The position numbers and the translations under genes are program-made. Shown here in pieces: positions 27,240 to 36,300 of a stretch of 64,000 nt of DNA. Each line of letters starts with the position of its first letter. Position 1 is the stretch's first letter. The notes beneath the pieces are model-generated. The model worked only from the letters and a program-made list of their open reading frames with translations. It searched no databases and was not told the DNA's origin. The DNA comes from JAFDWI01 sp963764215. Its GTDB lineage: Bacteria; Actinomycetota; Acidimicrobiia; Acidimicrobiales; Iamiaceae. The stretch covers positions 1 to 64,000 of the forward strand of contig CAVXRS010000006.1 in NCBI GenBank assembly GCA_963764215.1, in the 5' to 3' direction.

Positions 27240-28941
27240 TCATGTCGACTCCGCGTCGACGGACCCGCCGAGTGGCACGGTCCAGGTCAGGCGCGTTCCA
27301 CCGAGTTCGCTGCGTGCGGTGGCGGCACTCCCGCCGAGGTTCCTTGCCCGGTCTTCGAGATTCGACAGACCACCTCGGTGGTCGGGCGTCTCGGAGAGTC
27401 CGACGCCGTCGTCCTCTGCTTCCAGCCGCAACTCGACGCCGACGTCGATGGTGATGGAGAGCTGCGTGGCCCGAGCATGACGTACCACGTTGGAGAGCGC
27501 TTCTTGCAGGGCTGCCAGCAGATGTTCGGCCACGGCATCGCCGACTCGCGTGTCGATCTCGCCGGCGATGCGCAGCCGAGGGGTGAACCCGAGCTGATCG
27601 CCCCACCGGCGAACCAGCTCGGTGATCCGGAGCCGCAGCGACGACGACCCGTCGGCGTGCTGTTGAATCGCGAAAATCGTGGTACGCAGCTCCGAGATGG
27701 TGGCATCGAGCTCTTCGACGACCTCGCCGATCCGGTCGCGCGCCGCGCCGGCGTCGAGCATGCCGGCGGTTGCCTGCAAGGTGAGCCCGGCCGCGAAGAC
27801 CCGTTGGATCACCAGGTCGTGCAGGTCGCGTGCGATCCGCTCACGGTCGTCCGACAGGGTCATCTGCTCGTGCAGCGTCCTGGGTTTCGTTGAATGCCAG
27901 CGCGAGTGCCGCCTGACCCGCGAACGACTCGATGAGATCCAGGTCCCACGGTTCGAACGACGGCCGGCCCCGATACCGGGACAGACTCAATGTGCCGAGC
28001 ACCCGCTGTGGTGCGACGAGCGGCACCGCCAGAATCGGGCCGACGCCGCGGGTAGCCACGAGGACATCATCGGGTGCGATTTCGCCCAGATCCGGGGCAC
28101 TCGCGGTGGTCCCCGTTCGGTGCACCCCGCCGAGGAAGGTGCCCTCGATCGGCAGCTGCTCACCGACGGCGTCCTCCGAGCGAACTCCGGCCGCTGCGGT
28201 GAGCGTCAGGACCTCGTTCGCCGAGTCGGCGAGTCGCACGCCACATTCGTCGGCGCCGACCAGCTGGTGGGCCACCCGGGCGATCTCATCGAGCACATCG
28301 GCGGTGGGGGCCCCGGTGAGCAGACGCGAGGTGATCGCCGTGGTCGCTTCCAACCAGCGTGCATGCCGCAGCAACCGCTCGTACTGGCGGGCGTTGCGAA
28401 TCGCGGCGCCGGCCGCACCGGCGAGCAGCACCACCACGGTTTCGTCCTCGATCGTGAACGACGCACCGCCCGCCTTGTCGGTGAGATAGAGGTTGCCGTA
28501 CTCGCGACCGTCGATCAGGATCGGCACGCCGAGGAACGAGTGCATCGGAGGGTGACCGGGCGGGAACCCGCACGAATTCGGATCGGTGGTGAGATCGTCG
28601 AGTCGCAACGTCCGCGGGTTTCTGACCAGCTCACCCAGAATGCCCCGCCCCTGGGGGAGTTGGCCGATCCGGTCGGCCGACTCGGGGTCGATTCCGACGT
28701 AGACGAAGTCGCTGAGCGCAGCGCCGGAAGCATCCAGGACACCGAGCGCCGCGTAGCGGGCATCGACCATCGACTTGGCCGTATCCACGATACGCTGCAG
28801 GACCGATTGGAGATCGAGGTCGCTGGACGGCGCCATGATCGCCGCGACCAACTCCTGCACCCGAAGGCTCGAGGCCGCCGGTTCGCCGTTGTGTACGGTG
28901 TCGTCGGACCGCTGACCGTGACGCGATCGAGAGTCATCCAT
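27240..28941 (-). CDS. DosS/DevS-like sensor histidine kinase (GAF-GAF-HisKA_3-HATPase), one frameshift
   Basis: Two GAF domains (about 30-175 and 195-340) precede a NarL-partner kinase core. The phospho-acceptor His lies in ERIARDLHDLVIQRVFAAGL. The N-box is LLAALQEALSNVVRHA, the G1 box EDDGVGL and the G2 box GGLSNLEDRA. The architecture matches DosS/DosT of mycobacteria, whose GAF-A binds heme; heme binding here is not shown. The frame changes near 27855, just before the DHp helix. The chosen ATG 28941 is 79 bp from the divergently transcribed response regulator. The ORF is open upstream of it, but that would overlap the regulator. Confidence 0.85.
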
Positions 28942-29019
28942 GACCCACCAGCAAAGCATCGCCGCGACCCCGGCGCCGAACATGCCACGACAAGCCACGG
29001 TCGGGGCTGTGGCCGCACG

Positions 29020-29682
29020 ATGACGGTCAAGGTCTTCCTGCTCGACGATCACGAGCTCGTGAGACGTGGCATCTTCGACCTGATCAGTGCCCATGACGAC
29101 ATCGAGGTCGTCGGGGAGGCCGCAACCGGCGAGGAGGCCATGCGTCGAGTGGGCACCAACCCACCCGACGTGGCGCTGCTGGACATCCGGCTGGGGGACC
29201 CGGACCATTCGGGCATCGCCGTCTGCCGCGATCTCCGCTCCGCGTACCCTGACGTCGCATGTCTCATGCTCACCGGTCATGCGGACGACGATGCGCTCGT
29301 GGCATCGGTGCTGGCCGGGGCATCGGGCTACCTGCTCAAGCAGATCCGGGGCCCCGAGCTCATCGACTCGATCCGTCGGGCCGCGGCGGGGCAGACCCTG
29401 CTCGAGGGTGATGTCGTCGCCAAGGTGCTCGACCGCCTCCGCGCGCCGGTCGAGGATCCCCTCGACGCCCTCACCGGCCAGGAACGACGGATCCTGGATC
29501 TCATCGCGCAGGGACTCACGAACCGTCAGATCGGCGAGCAGCTCTTCCTGGCCGAGAAGACCGTGAAGAACTACGTCAGCAACCTGTTGGCGAAGCTCGG
29601 GATGAGCCGCCGCACCCAGGCCGCGGCCTTCCGGGCGCGGCTCGACGAGCGCGAACGACACGGCGATCCGCCGCTGCACTGA
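29020..29682 (+). CDS. NarL/DevR-family response regulator
   Basis: 220 residues with a receiver domain (acidic pocket LLDDHE, phospho-acceptor Asp in VALLDIRLGD near 54, Thr in MLTGHAD, Lys in YLLKQI) and a LuxR-type helix-turn-helix (LTGQERRILDLIAQGLTNRQIGEQLFLAEKTVKNYVSNLLAKLGM). The DNA-recognition helix with EKTVKNYVSNLL is shared with DosR. It is probably the partner of the divergent kinase and the factor that binds the GGGAC..GTCCC boxes beside the two stress-protein genes. Confidence 0.92.
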   Translation: MTVKVFLLDDHELVRRGIFDLISAHDDIEVVGEAATGEEAMRRVGTNPPDVALLDIRLGDPDHSGIAVCRDLRSAYPDVACLMLTGHADDDALVASVLAGASGYLLKQIRGPELIDSIRRAAAGQTLLEGDVVAKVLDRLRAPVEDPLDALTGQERRILDLIAQGLTNRQIGEQLFLAEKTVKNYVSNLLAKLGMSRRTQAAAFRARLDERERHGDPPLH

Positions 29683-29710
29683 GCTTCCCCCCTGGGCGTT
29701 CATCCGCGGG

Positions 29711-29724
29711 GGGACCAAAGTCCC
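29711..29724 (+). promoter_or_regulatory. DosR-like box upstream of tandem universal stress protein
   Basis: GGGACCAAAGTCCC matches 13 of 14 positions of GGGACTWWAGTCCC and is the best of the three boxes seen. It is centred about 65 bp before ATG 29782, an activator position. Confidence 0.7.
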
Positions 29725-29781
29725 ATGCTCGAGCGCCGTCCGGCACTGGCAACATCGAAGTGGCTCTCACACACTTCAGTC

Positions 29782-30687
29782 ATGGGACTTCCGGGCATTC
29801 CCCAAGGCACAGGGAAAGGACACCCCGACACCGCTGCGGGCACCGGCCCCGAGAGGCCACCCCCCGGCGCCGGCACCGGCCGTGTTCCGACGGTCAGGAC
29901 CGTCCTCGTGGCCCTCGACGGCTCGCCCGTCGCCGAGCGGGCGATCGCCCCCGCCGCCGGCATTGCCGCACTGCTCGGCGCGGACCTCGGGCTGGTCTCC
30001 TATCCCTTCGAGCTCGGGATTCGCGAAAAGGAGATCGAGCTCCGCCAGGTCGCCACCTGGCACGGATTCCCCACGGCCCAGATCCAGGTGTCACCTGGCG
30101 CCTCGTTCGCCGCGGCGGTGATCAGGGCCAGCAGGGGTGCCGCCGATTCACTCGTGGTGATGTCCACCCATGGCGCGTCGGGGACCGAACACGAGCCGCT
30201 GGGCAGCACCGCCAATGCGGTCGTCCACGAGTTGGACGACCCGGTCGTCTTGATCGGACCGCACTATGAGCCGCGTGGTGTTCCCCAGTCGTTGATCGTC
30301 TGCTGGGACGGTTCGCCTTCCACGGCATCGGTCATTCCCCTCGCCGCCCGGTGGACCGCCCCGCTCGGGTTGCCGGTTCATCTCGTCCACCTCCAACTGG
30401 GACAAGCCACACCACTCGAGGCCGAGGTGAAGCAATCGGAGGGCTCGCTCGCGGCGCGGGTGCTCACCACGTTGTCGGTCGGCGACCGGCTTCCCGAGGT
30501 GATCGAGATCGGCGACGAGGATCCTGTGGCGACGGTGGGGCGCTGGATCGAGGGCCAACCTGCAAGCCTCCTCGTGTTGGCGACCCACGAACCCCAGACG
30601 GACCAAGGCGGCACGCTCGGCCCCATCACCGCCGGCATCGTCCGCGCCAGCCCGCATCCGGTCTTCATCCACCACCAACGCGTCTGA
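29782..30687 (+). CDS. Tandem-domain universal stress protein
   Basis: 301 residues with two UspA folds: RTVLVALDGSPVAERAIAPAAGIAA (about 40-165) and SLIVCWDGSPSTASVIPLAARW (about 170-300). The first nucleotide motif is altered (STHGASGTEHEPLGSTA) and the second is degenerate (ATHEPQTDQGGTLGPITAGIV). An N-terminal Gly/Pro-rich segment of about 35 residues is variable. The start ATG 29782 follows a DosR-like box. Likely part of the hypoxia or dormancy response with the neighbouring two-component system. Confidence 0.9.
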   Translation: MGLPGIPQGTGKGHPDTAAGTGPERPPPGAGTGRVPTVRTVLVALDGSPVAERAIAPAAGIAALLGADLGLVSYPFELGIREKEIELRQVATWHGFPTAQIQVSPGASFAAAVIRASRGAADSLVVMSTHGASGTEHEPLGSTANAVVHELDDPVVLIGPHYEPRGVPQSLIVCWDGSPSTASVIPLAARWTAPLGLPVHLVHLQLGQATPLEAEVKQSEGSLAARVLTTLSVGDRLPEVIEIGDEDPVATVGRWIEGQPASLLVLATHEPQTDQGGTLGPITAGIVRASPHPVFIHHQRV

Positions 30688-30718
30688 ATCCGTCGCCGAC
30701 GCGTGCGACGTCCTGCGA

Positions 30719-31942
30719 TCAGGGGGTGATGACGTGCTTGCCGATCGGCCCCAGGCCTTTGGCAGCCGCGAAACCCAGGTGTTGCAGCCCGAAGAAGTCT
30801 TCGATGGTGCGCAGCACCGAATAATGGTTGTAGGGGGTGGCCACCTTGGCGCCGCCGGCAACGTGGGGAGACAGGAGCAACGCACCGATCCGCCCGCCAC
30901 CGGGCCCGGTCAACCCGGGCTTGGCGCTGTTGGGCCCGGCACGCTCGTTGCAACAGGCCGAAGCATCCGAGTCGTCGGCTTCGTCCGCGGTCACGACCAC
31001 CAGCGTGCCGCCGGCCTTGTACGTCGCTGAGTCGAGAATCCTGGGCATCCACTTCTTCATCCACCTGTCGACCGCGCGGAGACCGCCCGGGCTGGACGCT
31101 CCGCTGGCGTCGACGCAGGTCGGGTCATGGCCGTCGTTGCACAGGTTCGGTGAGATCATCGCGAAGTTGGGTGCCGTCTTGGCGTCGGCGAGATCTGTCA
31201 CCAGGTGCGTCAGGGGCACCACGTTGGCGTGACAGGACGCGGTGTCGTCGATGATCGAATGGAAGTACACGAACGGGTTGTGTTTGGTGGCGTAGGCGTC
31301 GGTCCTGGTGGCGACCGAGGTCGTGTCGGTCGACCCGATCCTGGGGTGGGCGCACGTCGTGCCACCGTCGCGGGCCGGGTCGTTGCCCATGTCCTCCAGG
31401 TAGCCCTTCCAGGTGAGTCCTTTGGCGCTGAGCTGGTCGGGCAGCGTCTTCACCGACGTCGGGTACACACAGCCCTGGCCCGGCAGCTGGCCGTCGGCAT
31501 CGAGTGGACCGGTGGCCTTGAACTCGGAGTAGGTCGGGCAGTCGACACCGGTCCGGGAGTTGGGTGCCTGGCCGGAGATCAACGCCAGGTAGTTGCCGAG
31601 GCTGACGTGTCCGATGCCGTAGTAGTTCGTCAGCAGCGTGCCTCGGGCGGCCAGGGTCCGTGCCAGATAGGGAGCTTTGGAATCAGCCCCCCAGGTCGTG
31701 TCGAAGCTCTTGTTCTCGATCATCACGACGAGCACGTGGCGGACCGGCGCCAAGGTGCCCGCCGGGGCGGCGGTGCGCGGCGCGGCGGTCGGACCCGTCG
31801 CCTGGGGCGACGTTCCGCTCGAGCACGATGCGCCGGCCAGCCCCAGGACGACGGCGGCCAGGAGGCCCACCGTCGACGTGGCCCATCGACGCCCATCAAC
31901 GGGGCGGAGCGAGCGGTGAGCGGCTGCGATCCCCGGGGCCAT
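30719..31942 (-). CDS. Secreted phosphoesterase (PF04185-like acid phosphatase), probable lipoprotein
   Basis: 407 residues. The N-terminal hydrophobic segment STVGLLAAVVLGLAGASC is followed by a Ser/Thr/Pro linker, suggesting export and possibly lipid anchoring, although the lipobox is imperfect. The catalytic-domain start HVLVVMIENKSFDTTWG has the Glu-Asn metal ligands. Further motifs are PNFAMISPNLCNDGHD and LVVVTADEADDSD. Members hydrolyse phosphate esters outside the membrane (phosphatase or phospholipase C type). ATG 31942 is preferred; a GTG three codons upstream also works. Confidence 0.88.
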   Translation of the reverse strand: MAPGIAAAHRSLRPVDGRRWATSTVGLLAAVVLGLAGASCSSGTSPQATGPTAAPRTAAPAGTLAPVRHVLVVMIENKSFDTTWGADSKAPYLARTLAARGTLLTNYYGIGHVSLGNYLALISGQAPNSRTGVDCPTYSEFKATGPLDADGQLPGQGCVYPTSVKTLPDQLSAKGLTWKGYLEDMGNDPARDGGTTCAHPRIGSTDTTSVATRTDAYATKHNPFVYFHSIIDDTASCHANVVPLTHLVTDLADAKTAPNFAMISPNLCNDGHDPTCVDASGASSPGGLRAVDRWMKKWMPRILDSATYKAGGTLVVVTADEADDSDASACCNERAGPNSAKPGLTGPGGGRIGALLLSPHVAGGAKVATPYNHYSVLRTIEDFFGLQHLGFAAAKGLGPIGKHVITP

Positions 31943-32004
31943 GCGGCGCACGGTAACCGATTGCCGATCGGGCCAGGGCCGATCACGCCCGCGGGTCCAA
32001 GCGG

Positions 32005-32117
32005 TAGCGTGCGGGTCCATGTCCGATGGGATTGCCACCACGCTCGCGCACGACCTGGAGCCGTTCTCGGCCGCCGACCGGGTCGGCCGACTGGCGCGGT
32101 TCGCTCCCGATGCCTGA
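32005..32117 (+). pseudogene. N-terminal remnant of a SnoaL-like gene with its promoter
   Basis: A 32-codon ORF from ATG 32019 (MSDGIATTLAHDLEPFSAAD.., ending FAPDA then TGA) resembles the first 32 residues of the SnoaL-like protein at 22997 at most positions. The TAGCGT hexamer ending 8 nt before the ATG also mirrors that gene's TAGGGT. The rest of the NTF2 fold is missing. The ORF ends by overlapping the GNAT start (ATG 32110, TGA 32115-32117). It could now act as a short upstream ORF coupled to the GNAT, or be a decayed duplicate. Confidence 0.65.
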
Positions 32118-32973
32118 GACGCCGGCGCGGTCGGCGCTCGCACGTTCTGGGACGGCCCATCCGCTCGACGACGACGAAGCGGCCGTCCTCGGTCATCTGA
32201 ACTACCAGGAGTTCGGCCGTCAACTGGCCCGCATCTCCGGCGAGACGGGCGAGATCGTCGAGGTCCATGGGACCCTGCGTTTCGCTACGGGAACGACCTT
32301 CCCGGTGCTGGTCAACGGATGCTGGCGTCTCGACCCGGACGCCGACGCGGACGAGGTGCTCGCACGCACCGACCAGTGGTTCACCGCTCGGGGTCGCGGG
32401 TGGACGTTGACGCTGCGTGAGGCGAACGCGGCCGACGAGGATCTGCGCCGCGCCGCGGACGCACTCGGCATCGATGCCGTGAGCGGCTCGCCCGAGATGG
32501 TCTGTGACGCGCCGATTCCCGAGCGGCCGCTTCCCGCGGGCATCACCCTGGGGTGGGTCCAGGACCGCCACGGCATGGACGCGTTCGTCGCCGCGGTCGA
32601 TGCCGCATATGGCGACCAGGGGTTTCCCTCGGGAACGGCCACGGACGTGGTGCGCGACGTACGGGCGTTCATCACGCCCGGTTGCCACTCGGTCGTCGCC
32701 TATGACGACGGCCGGCCGGTTGCTGCGGCGCAGACCCTGCTGAGCCACGGCGCCGCCGGGGTGTACTGGGTCGGCACGATCCCCGAGGATCGAGGCCGGG
32801 GCCTGGGTGAGGCGGTCACCCGGGCAGTCACCAATCGGGCGTTCGACCTCGGGGCACGGTGTGTGACCCTGCAGGCATCCGGCATGGGTGAACCGATCTA
32901 TGCCCGCATGGGCTACCGGGTGCTCTACCGCTATGTGACCCACGTGCGCTTCGCCTCGGAGACCCCGGTCTGA
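32110..32973 (+). CDS. GNAT-family N-acetyltransferase
   Basis: 287 residues. The C-terminal GNAT fold (about 140-285) has strand 4 AAGVYWVGTIPEDRGRGLGEAVT, containing the acetyl-CoA pyrophosphate loop EDRGRGLG, and the late YARMGYRVLYRY. The N-terminal 130 residues (HPLDDDEAAVLGHLNYQEFGRQLARISG) form an extra domain. The start ATG 32110 is taken because it overlaps the preceding mini-ORF; no clear Shine-Dalgarno is seen. Acceptor substrate unknown. Confidence 0.85.
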   Translation: MPETPARSALARSGTAHPLDDDEAAVLGHLNYQEFGRQLARISGETGEIVEVHGTLRFATGTTFPVLVNGCWRLDPDADADEVLARTDQWFTARGRGWTLTLREANAADEDLRRAADALGIDAVSGSPEMVCDAPIPERPLPAGITLGWVQDRHGMDAFVAAVDAAYGDQGFPSGTATDVVRDVRAFITPGCHSVVAYDDGRPVAAAQTLLSHGAAGVYWVGTIPEDRGRGLGEAVTRAVTNRAFDLGARCVTLQASGMGEPIYARMGYRVLYRYVTHVRFASETPV

Positions 32974-33038
32974 ACGGTTGGGAGCAGGCGGTCCGCGGCC
33001 GGTGTCACCGGCATCGTCCGAACGGTACGGTCCATCCG

Positions 33039-33197
33039 ATGAGCAACATTCCCCGTCGCGGCGCGGACGCACTCGGCATCGATGCCATCCTCGCCGGTCT
33101 CGACGAAGCGGGGTGCGCGGTGATCGAGAGGTGCGTCGATGCCGACAAGGTGGCCGCGCTCACCGACGAGCTGGCGCCGTTCCGCCGCGCGAGCTGA
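33039..33197 (+). pseudogene. N-terminal fragment resembling a PhyH-type dioxygenase
   Basis: 52 codons: MSNIPRRGADALGIDAILAG.. followed by DEAGCAVIERCVDADKVAALTDELAPF, then TGA. The pattern of a gap, an aromatic or Ala-x-Val-Ile-Glu strand and a helix with ALTDEL is how phytanoyl-CoA dioxygenases begin, but no metal-binding motif follows. TACGGT ends 7 nt before the ATG. It is cut off about 110 bp before dnaE2. Homology is tentative because the fragment is short. Confidence 0.5.
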
Positions 33198-33282
33198 TGG
33201 GGCCGAGCTGCTGACGGCGACGATTCGAACGAGGGACTCGTGACCACCCGCCCTCTCGCCTGGTAGATCAGCCCGAAGTCTG

Positions 33283-33310
33283 TCGAACACCTGTTCGATA
33301 GACTAGCGGG
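33283..33310 (+). promoter_or_regulatory. SOS promoter of dnaE2 with LexA box
   Basis: LexA box TCGAACACCTGTTCGA (33283-33298) is the exact reverse complement of the imuA box and is the core of a 28-bp palindrome with one mismatch. The -10 TAGACT (33299-33304) abuts it and ends 6 nt before ATG 33311, the same geometry as imuA, so the transcript should be leaderless. No good -35 is seen. Confidence 0.9.
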
Positions 33311-36300
33311 ATGGGGTTCACCAATCCGCGGATGCCATGGGGGGAACTCGAGGCCCGACTGTCGAACGGTACCGTCTCGTCGCGTCCGCCCACGGAGAGC
33401 GACAGCCGGTCCGGTCCCGAGGCATCCACGAACCAGCGGGCGCGACGATCCACCAACGGTGGCCGGTCCCGGGTGCCCTACGCCGAGCTGCACTGTCATT
33501 CACACTTCAGCTTCCTCGACGGCGCCTCCTCACCCGACGAGCTCGTCGCCGAGGCCGACCGACTGGGCCTGGAGGCACTGGCGTTGTGCGACCACGACGG
33601 CCTCTACGGGGTGGTGCGTTTCGCCGAAGCCGCCCGTGAGGTCGGCCTGCCCACCGTCTTCGGGACCGAGGTCACCCTGGACGCCCCCACCCGCTTCGAC
33701 CCTGGAGCACCCGACCCTGCCGGGGCGCACCTGGTGCTGCTCGCCACCGGCCCCGACGGCTACCGCTCCCTCAGCCGTCGGGCGAGCCTGGCGCAACTCG
33801 CCGGGGAGAAGGGTGCGCCCCGACAATCGCTGCGTGACCTGGGCGACCTGGGTGACGGGGTGATCGCGCTCACCGGGTGCCGCAAGGGCGCGGTCCCGGC
33901 AGCGCTGGAGACCCACGGTCCGGCGGTTGCAGCACGCGAGCTGGCCCGGCTGGTGGAGCTGTTCGGACGGGACCGGGTCTTCGTCGAGTTGTGGGATCAC
34001 GGCCAGCCCCTGGATGGACCGCGCAACGATGCCCTGGCCGAGTTGGCGGTGCGCGCTCGGGTGGGCGTGGTGGCCACCAACAACGTGCACTACGCCACCC
34101 CGGCCGCACAACCGCTGGCCACGGCGCTCGCCGCGGTGCGGGCGCGGCGCAGCCTGGACGACCTGGACGGGTGGCTGCCCGCGTCGGCGAGTGCGCATCT
34201 GCGCTCGGGAGCCGAACAGCGCCGCCGTTTCGCCCGGTATCCCGGGGCGGTGGAGACGACCGTCGAGCTGGCCAGGACTTGCGCGTTCGATCTGGCTCTG
34301 GTGGCGCCGGCCCTGCCGCCGTTCCCCTGCCCCGACGGGCTGGACGAGATGGGTTACCTCCGGCATCTGGTCACCGAGGGCGCCACCCGCCGCTACGGCC
34401 CCCGCCCTGGTTCACCCCATCCCCCTCCCATGCCGAAATTTGCACAGCCAGGCCGTTCAGCGCGGCATGCCCGCAAATATTTCATCAACCCAGGCAACGC
34501 TGCGCAGCCGCCAGGCGAAGCAGCCCCACCCGGTGACACCCGGATGCCGAAGGCGAGGCGAGCAGGGCCGCCAGGCCCACCCGAGCCTCAAAGCAACACC
34601 GCGCAGCCGCCAGGCGAAGCAGCCCCACCCGGTGACACCCGGATGCCGAAGGCGAGGCGAGCAGGGCCGCCAGGCCCACCCGAGCCTCAAAGCAACACTG
34701 CATGGCACCAGATCGACCACGAGCTCGCCATCATCGACTCCCTCGGCTTCGCCGGCTACTTCCTGGTGGTGTGGGACATCGTGCGGTTCTGCGCCGAGGC
34801 CGACATCTACTGCCAGGGGCGCGGGTCGGCGGCCAACTCGGCGGTGTGTTTCTCGCTCGGCATCACCCGGGCCGACGCGGTGCGTCTCGGGCTGCTGTTC
34901 GAACGGTTCCTCTCCCCCGCGCGTGACGGTCCACCCGACATCGACCTCGACATCGAATCGGGTCGCCGCGAAGAGGTCATCCAGTACGTCTATGAGCGCT
35001 ACGGCCGCCACCACGCCGCCCAGGTCGCGAACGTCATCACCTACCGGGGCCGCTCCGCGGTGCGCGACATGGCCCGGGCGCTGGGTTTCTCGCCCGGCCA
35101 GCAGGACGCCTGGGCCAAACAGGTCGACCGCTGGGAACCCCTGGCTGCGCAGCCGCCAGGCGGAGCAGCACCAACCAGCTCGACCCGGATGCCGAAGGCG
35201 AGGCGAGCAGGGCCGACAGGCCCGCCCGAGCCTCAAAGCAACACCGCGCATTCCATCCCTCCCGCCGTACTGGACATGGCCCGTCAGCTCCAGGGCGCGC
35301 CCCGACATCTGGGCATCCATTCGGGGGGCATGGTGATCTGTGATCGGCCGGTGATCGAGGTGTGCCCGGTCGAGCGTGCCCGCATGCCGGGTCGCACGGT
35401 GCTGCAGTGGGACAAGGACGACTGCGCCGTCGCCGGACTGGTCAAGTTCGACCTGCTGGGCCTGGGGATGCTCACCGCGCTGCACCACGCGGTCGACCTG
35501 ATCGCCGCCCACCGGGGCTACGAGTTGGATCTGGCCGCACTCGACCAGGACGAAGCCGTGTACGACATGTTGTGCCGGGCCGATTCGATCGGGGTCTTCC
35601 AGGTCGAGTCCCGGGCCCAGATGGCGACCCTGCCCCGGCTGAAGCCCCGCACCTTCTACGACCTGGTGGTGGAGGTGGCCCTGATCCGTCCGGGGCCGAT
35701 CCAGGGCGGATCGGTGCATCCCTACATCCGGCGGCGCAACGGCACCGAGCCGGTCACCTATCCCCACCCCCTGCTGGAGCCGGCGTTGGCCAAGACCCTG
35801 GGCGTGCCGTTGTTCCAGGAGCAGTTCATGCAGATCGCCATCGACGCGGCCGGCTTCAGTGCCACCGAGGCCGACGCATTGCGCCAGGCGATGAGCGCCA
35901 AACGCTCCCATGCGCGCATGGACCGGCTCCGGTCACGGTTGTTCTCGGGCATGGCCGAACGGGGCATCACCGGGGCAGTCGCCGAAGACATCTGGCACAA
36001 GCTGGTGGCCTTCGCCGACTACGGCTTCCCCGAGTCACACTCGGTGAGCTTCGCCTATCTCGTGTACGCCTCGGCGTGGATCAAGCACTACGAACCGGCG
36101 GCGTTCTGCGCCGCGCTGTTGAACGCCCAGCCGATGGGTTTCTACTCACCGCACACGTTGTGTCAGGACGCCCGCCGTCACGGGGTCGAGGTCCACGGGC
36201 CCGATCTGGCGCAGTCGATGGCCGGCGCGGTTCTCGAGCCGTGTACGGATTCGCACAACGGGGTGGCGGTGCGCCTGGGGCTGTCGTCGGTGCAGGGTCT

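Noticed and set aside
34504..34701. CRISPR array
   Set aside because: The 99-bp units are directly adjacent without spacers and are translated in frame; no cas genes are present.
34485..34703. Minus-strand 72-codon ORF made of two identical halves
   Set aside because: It is only the reverse reading of the tandem B units; no start signal or conservation.
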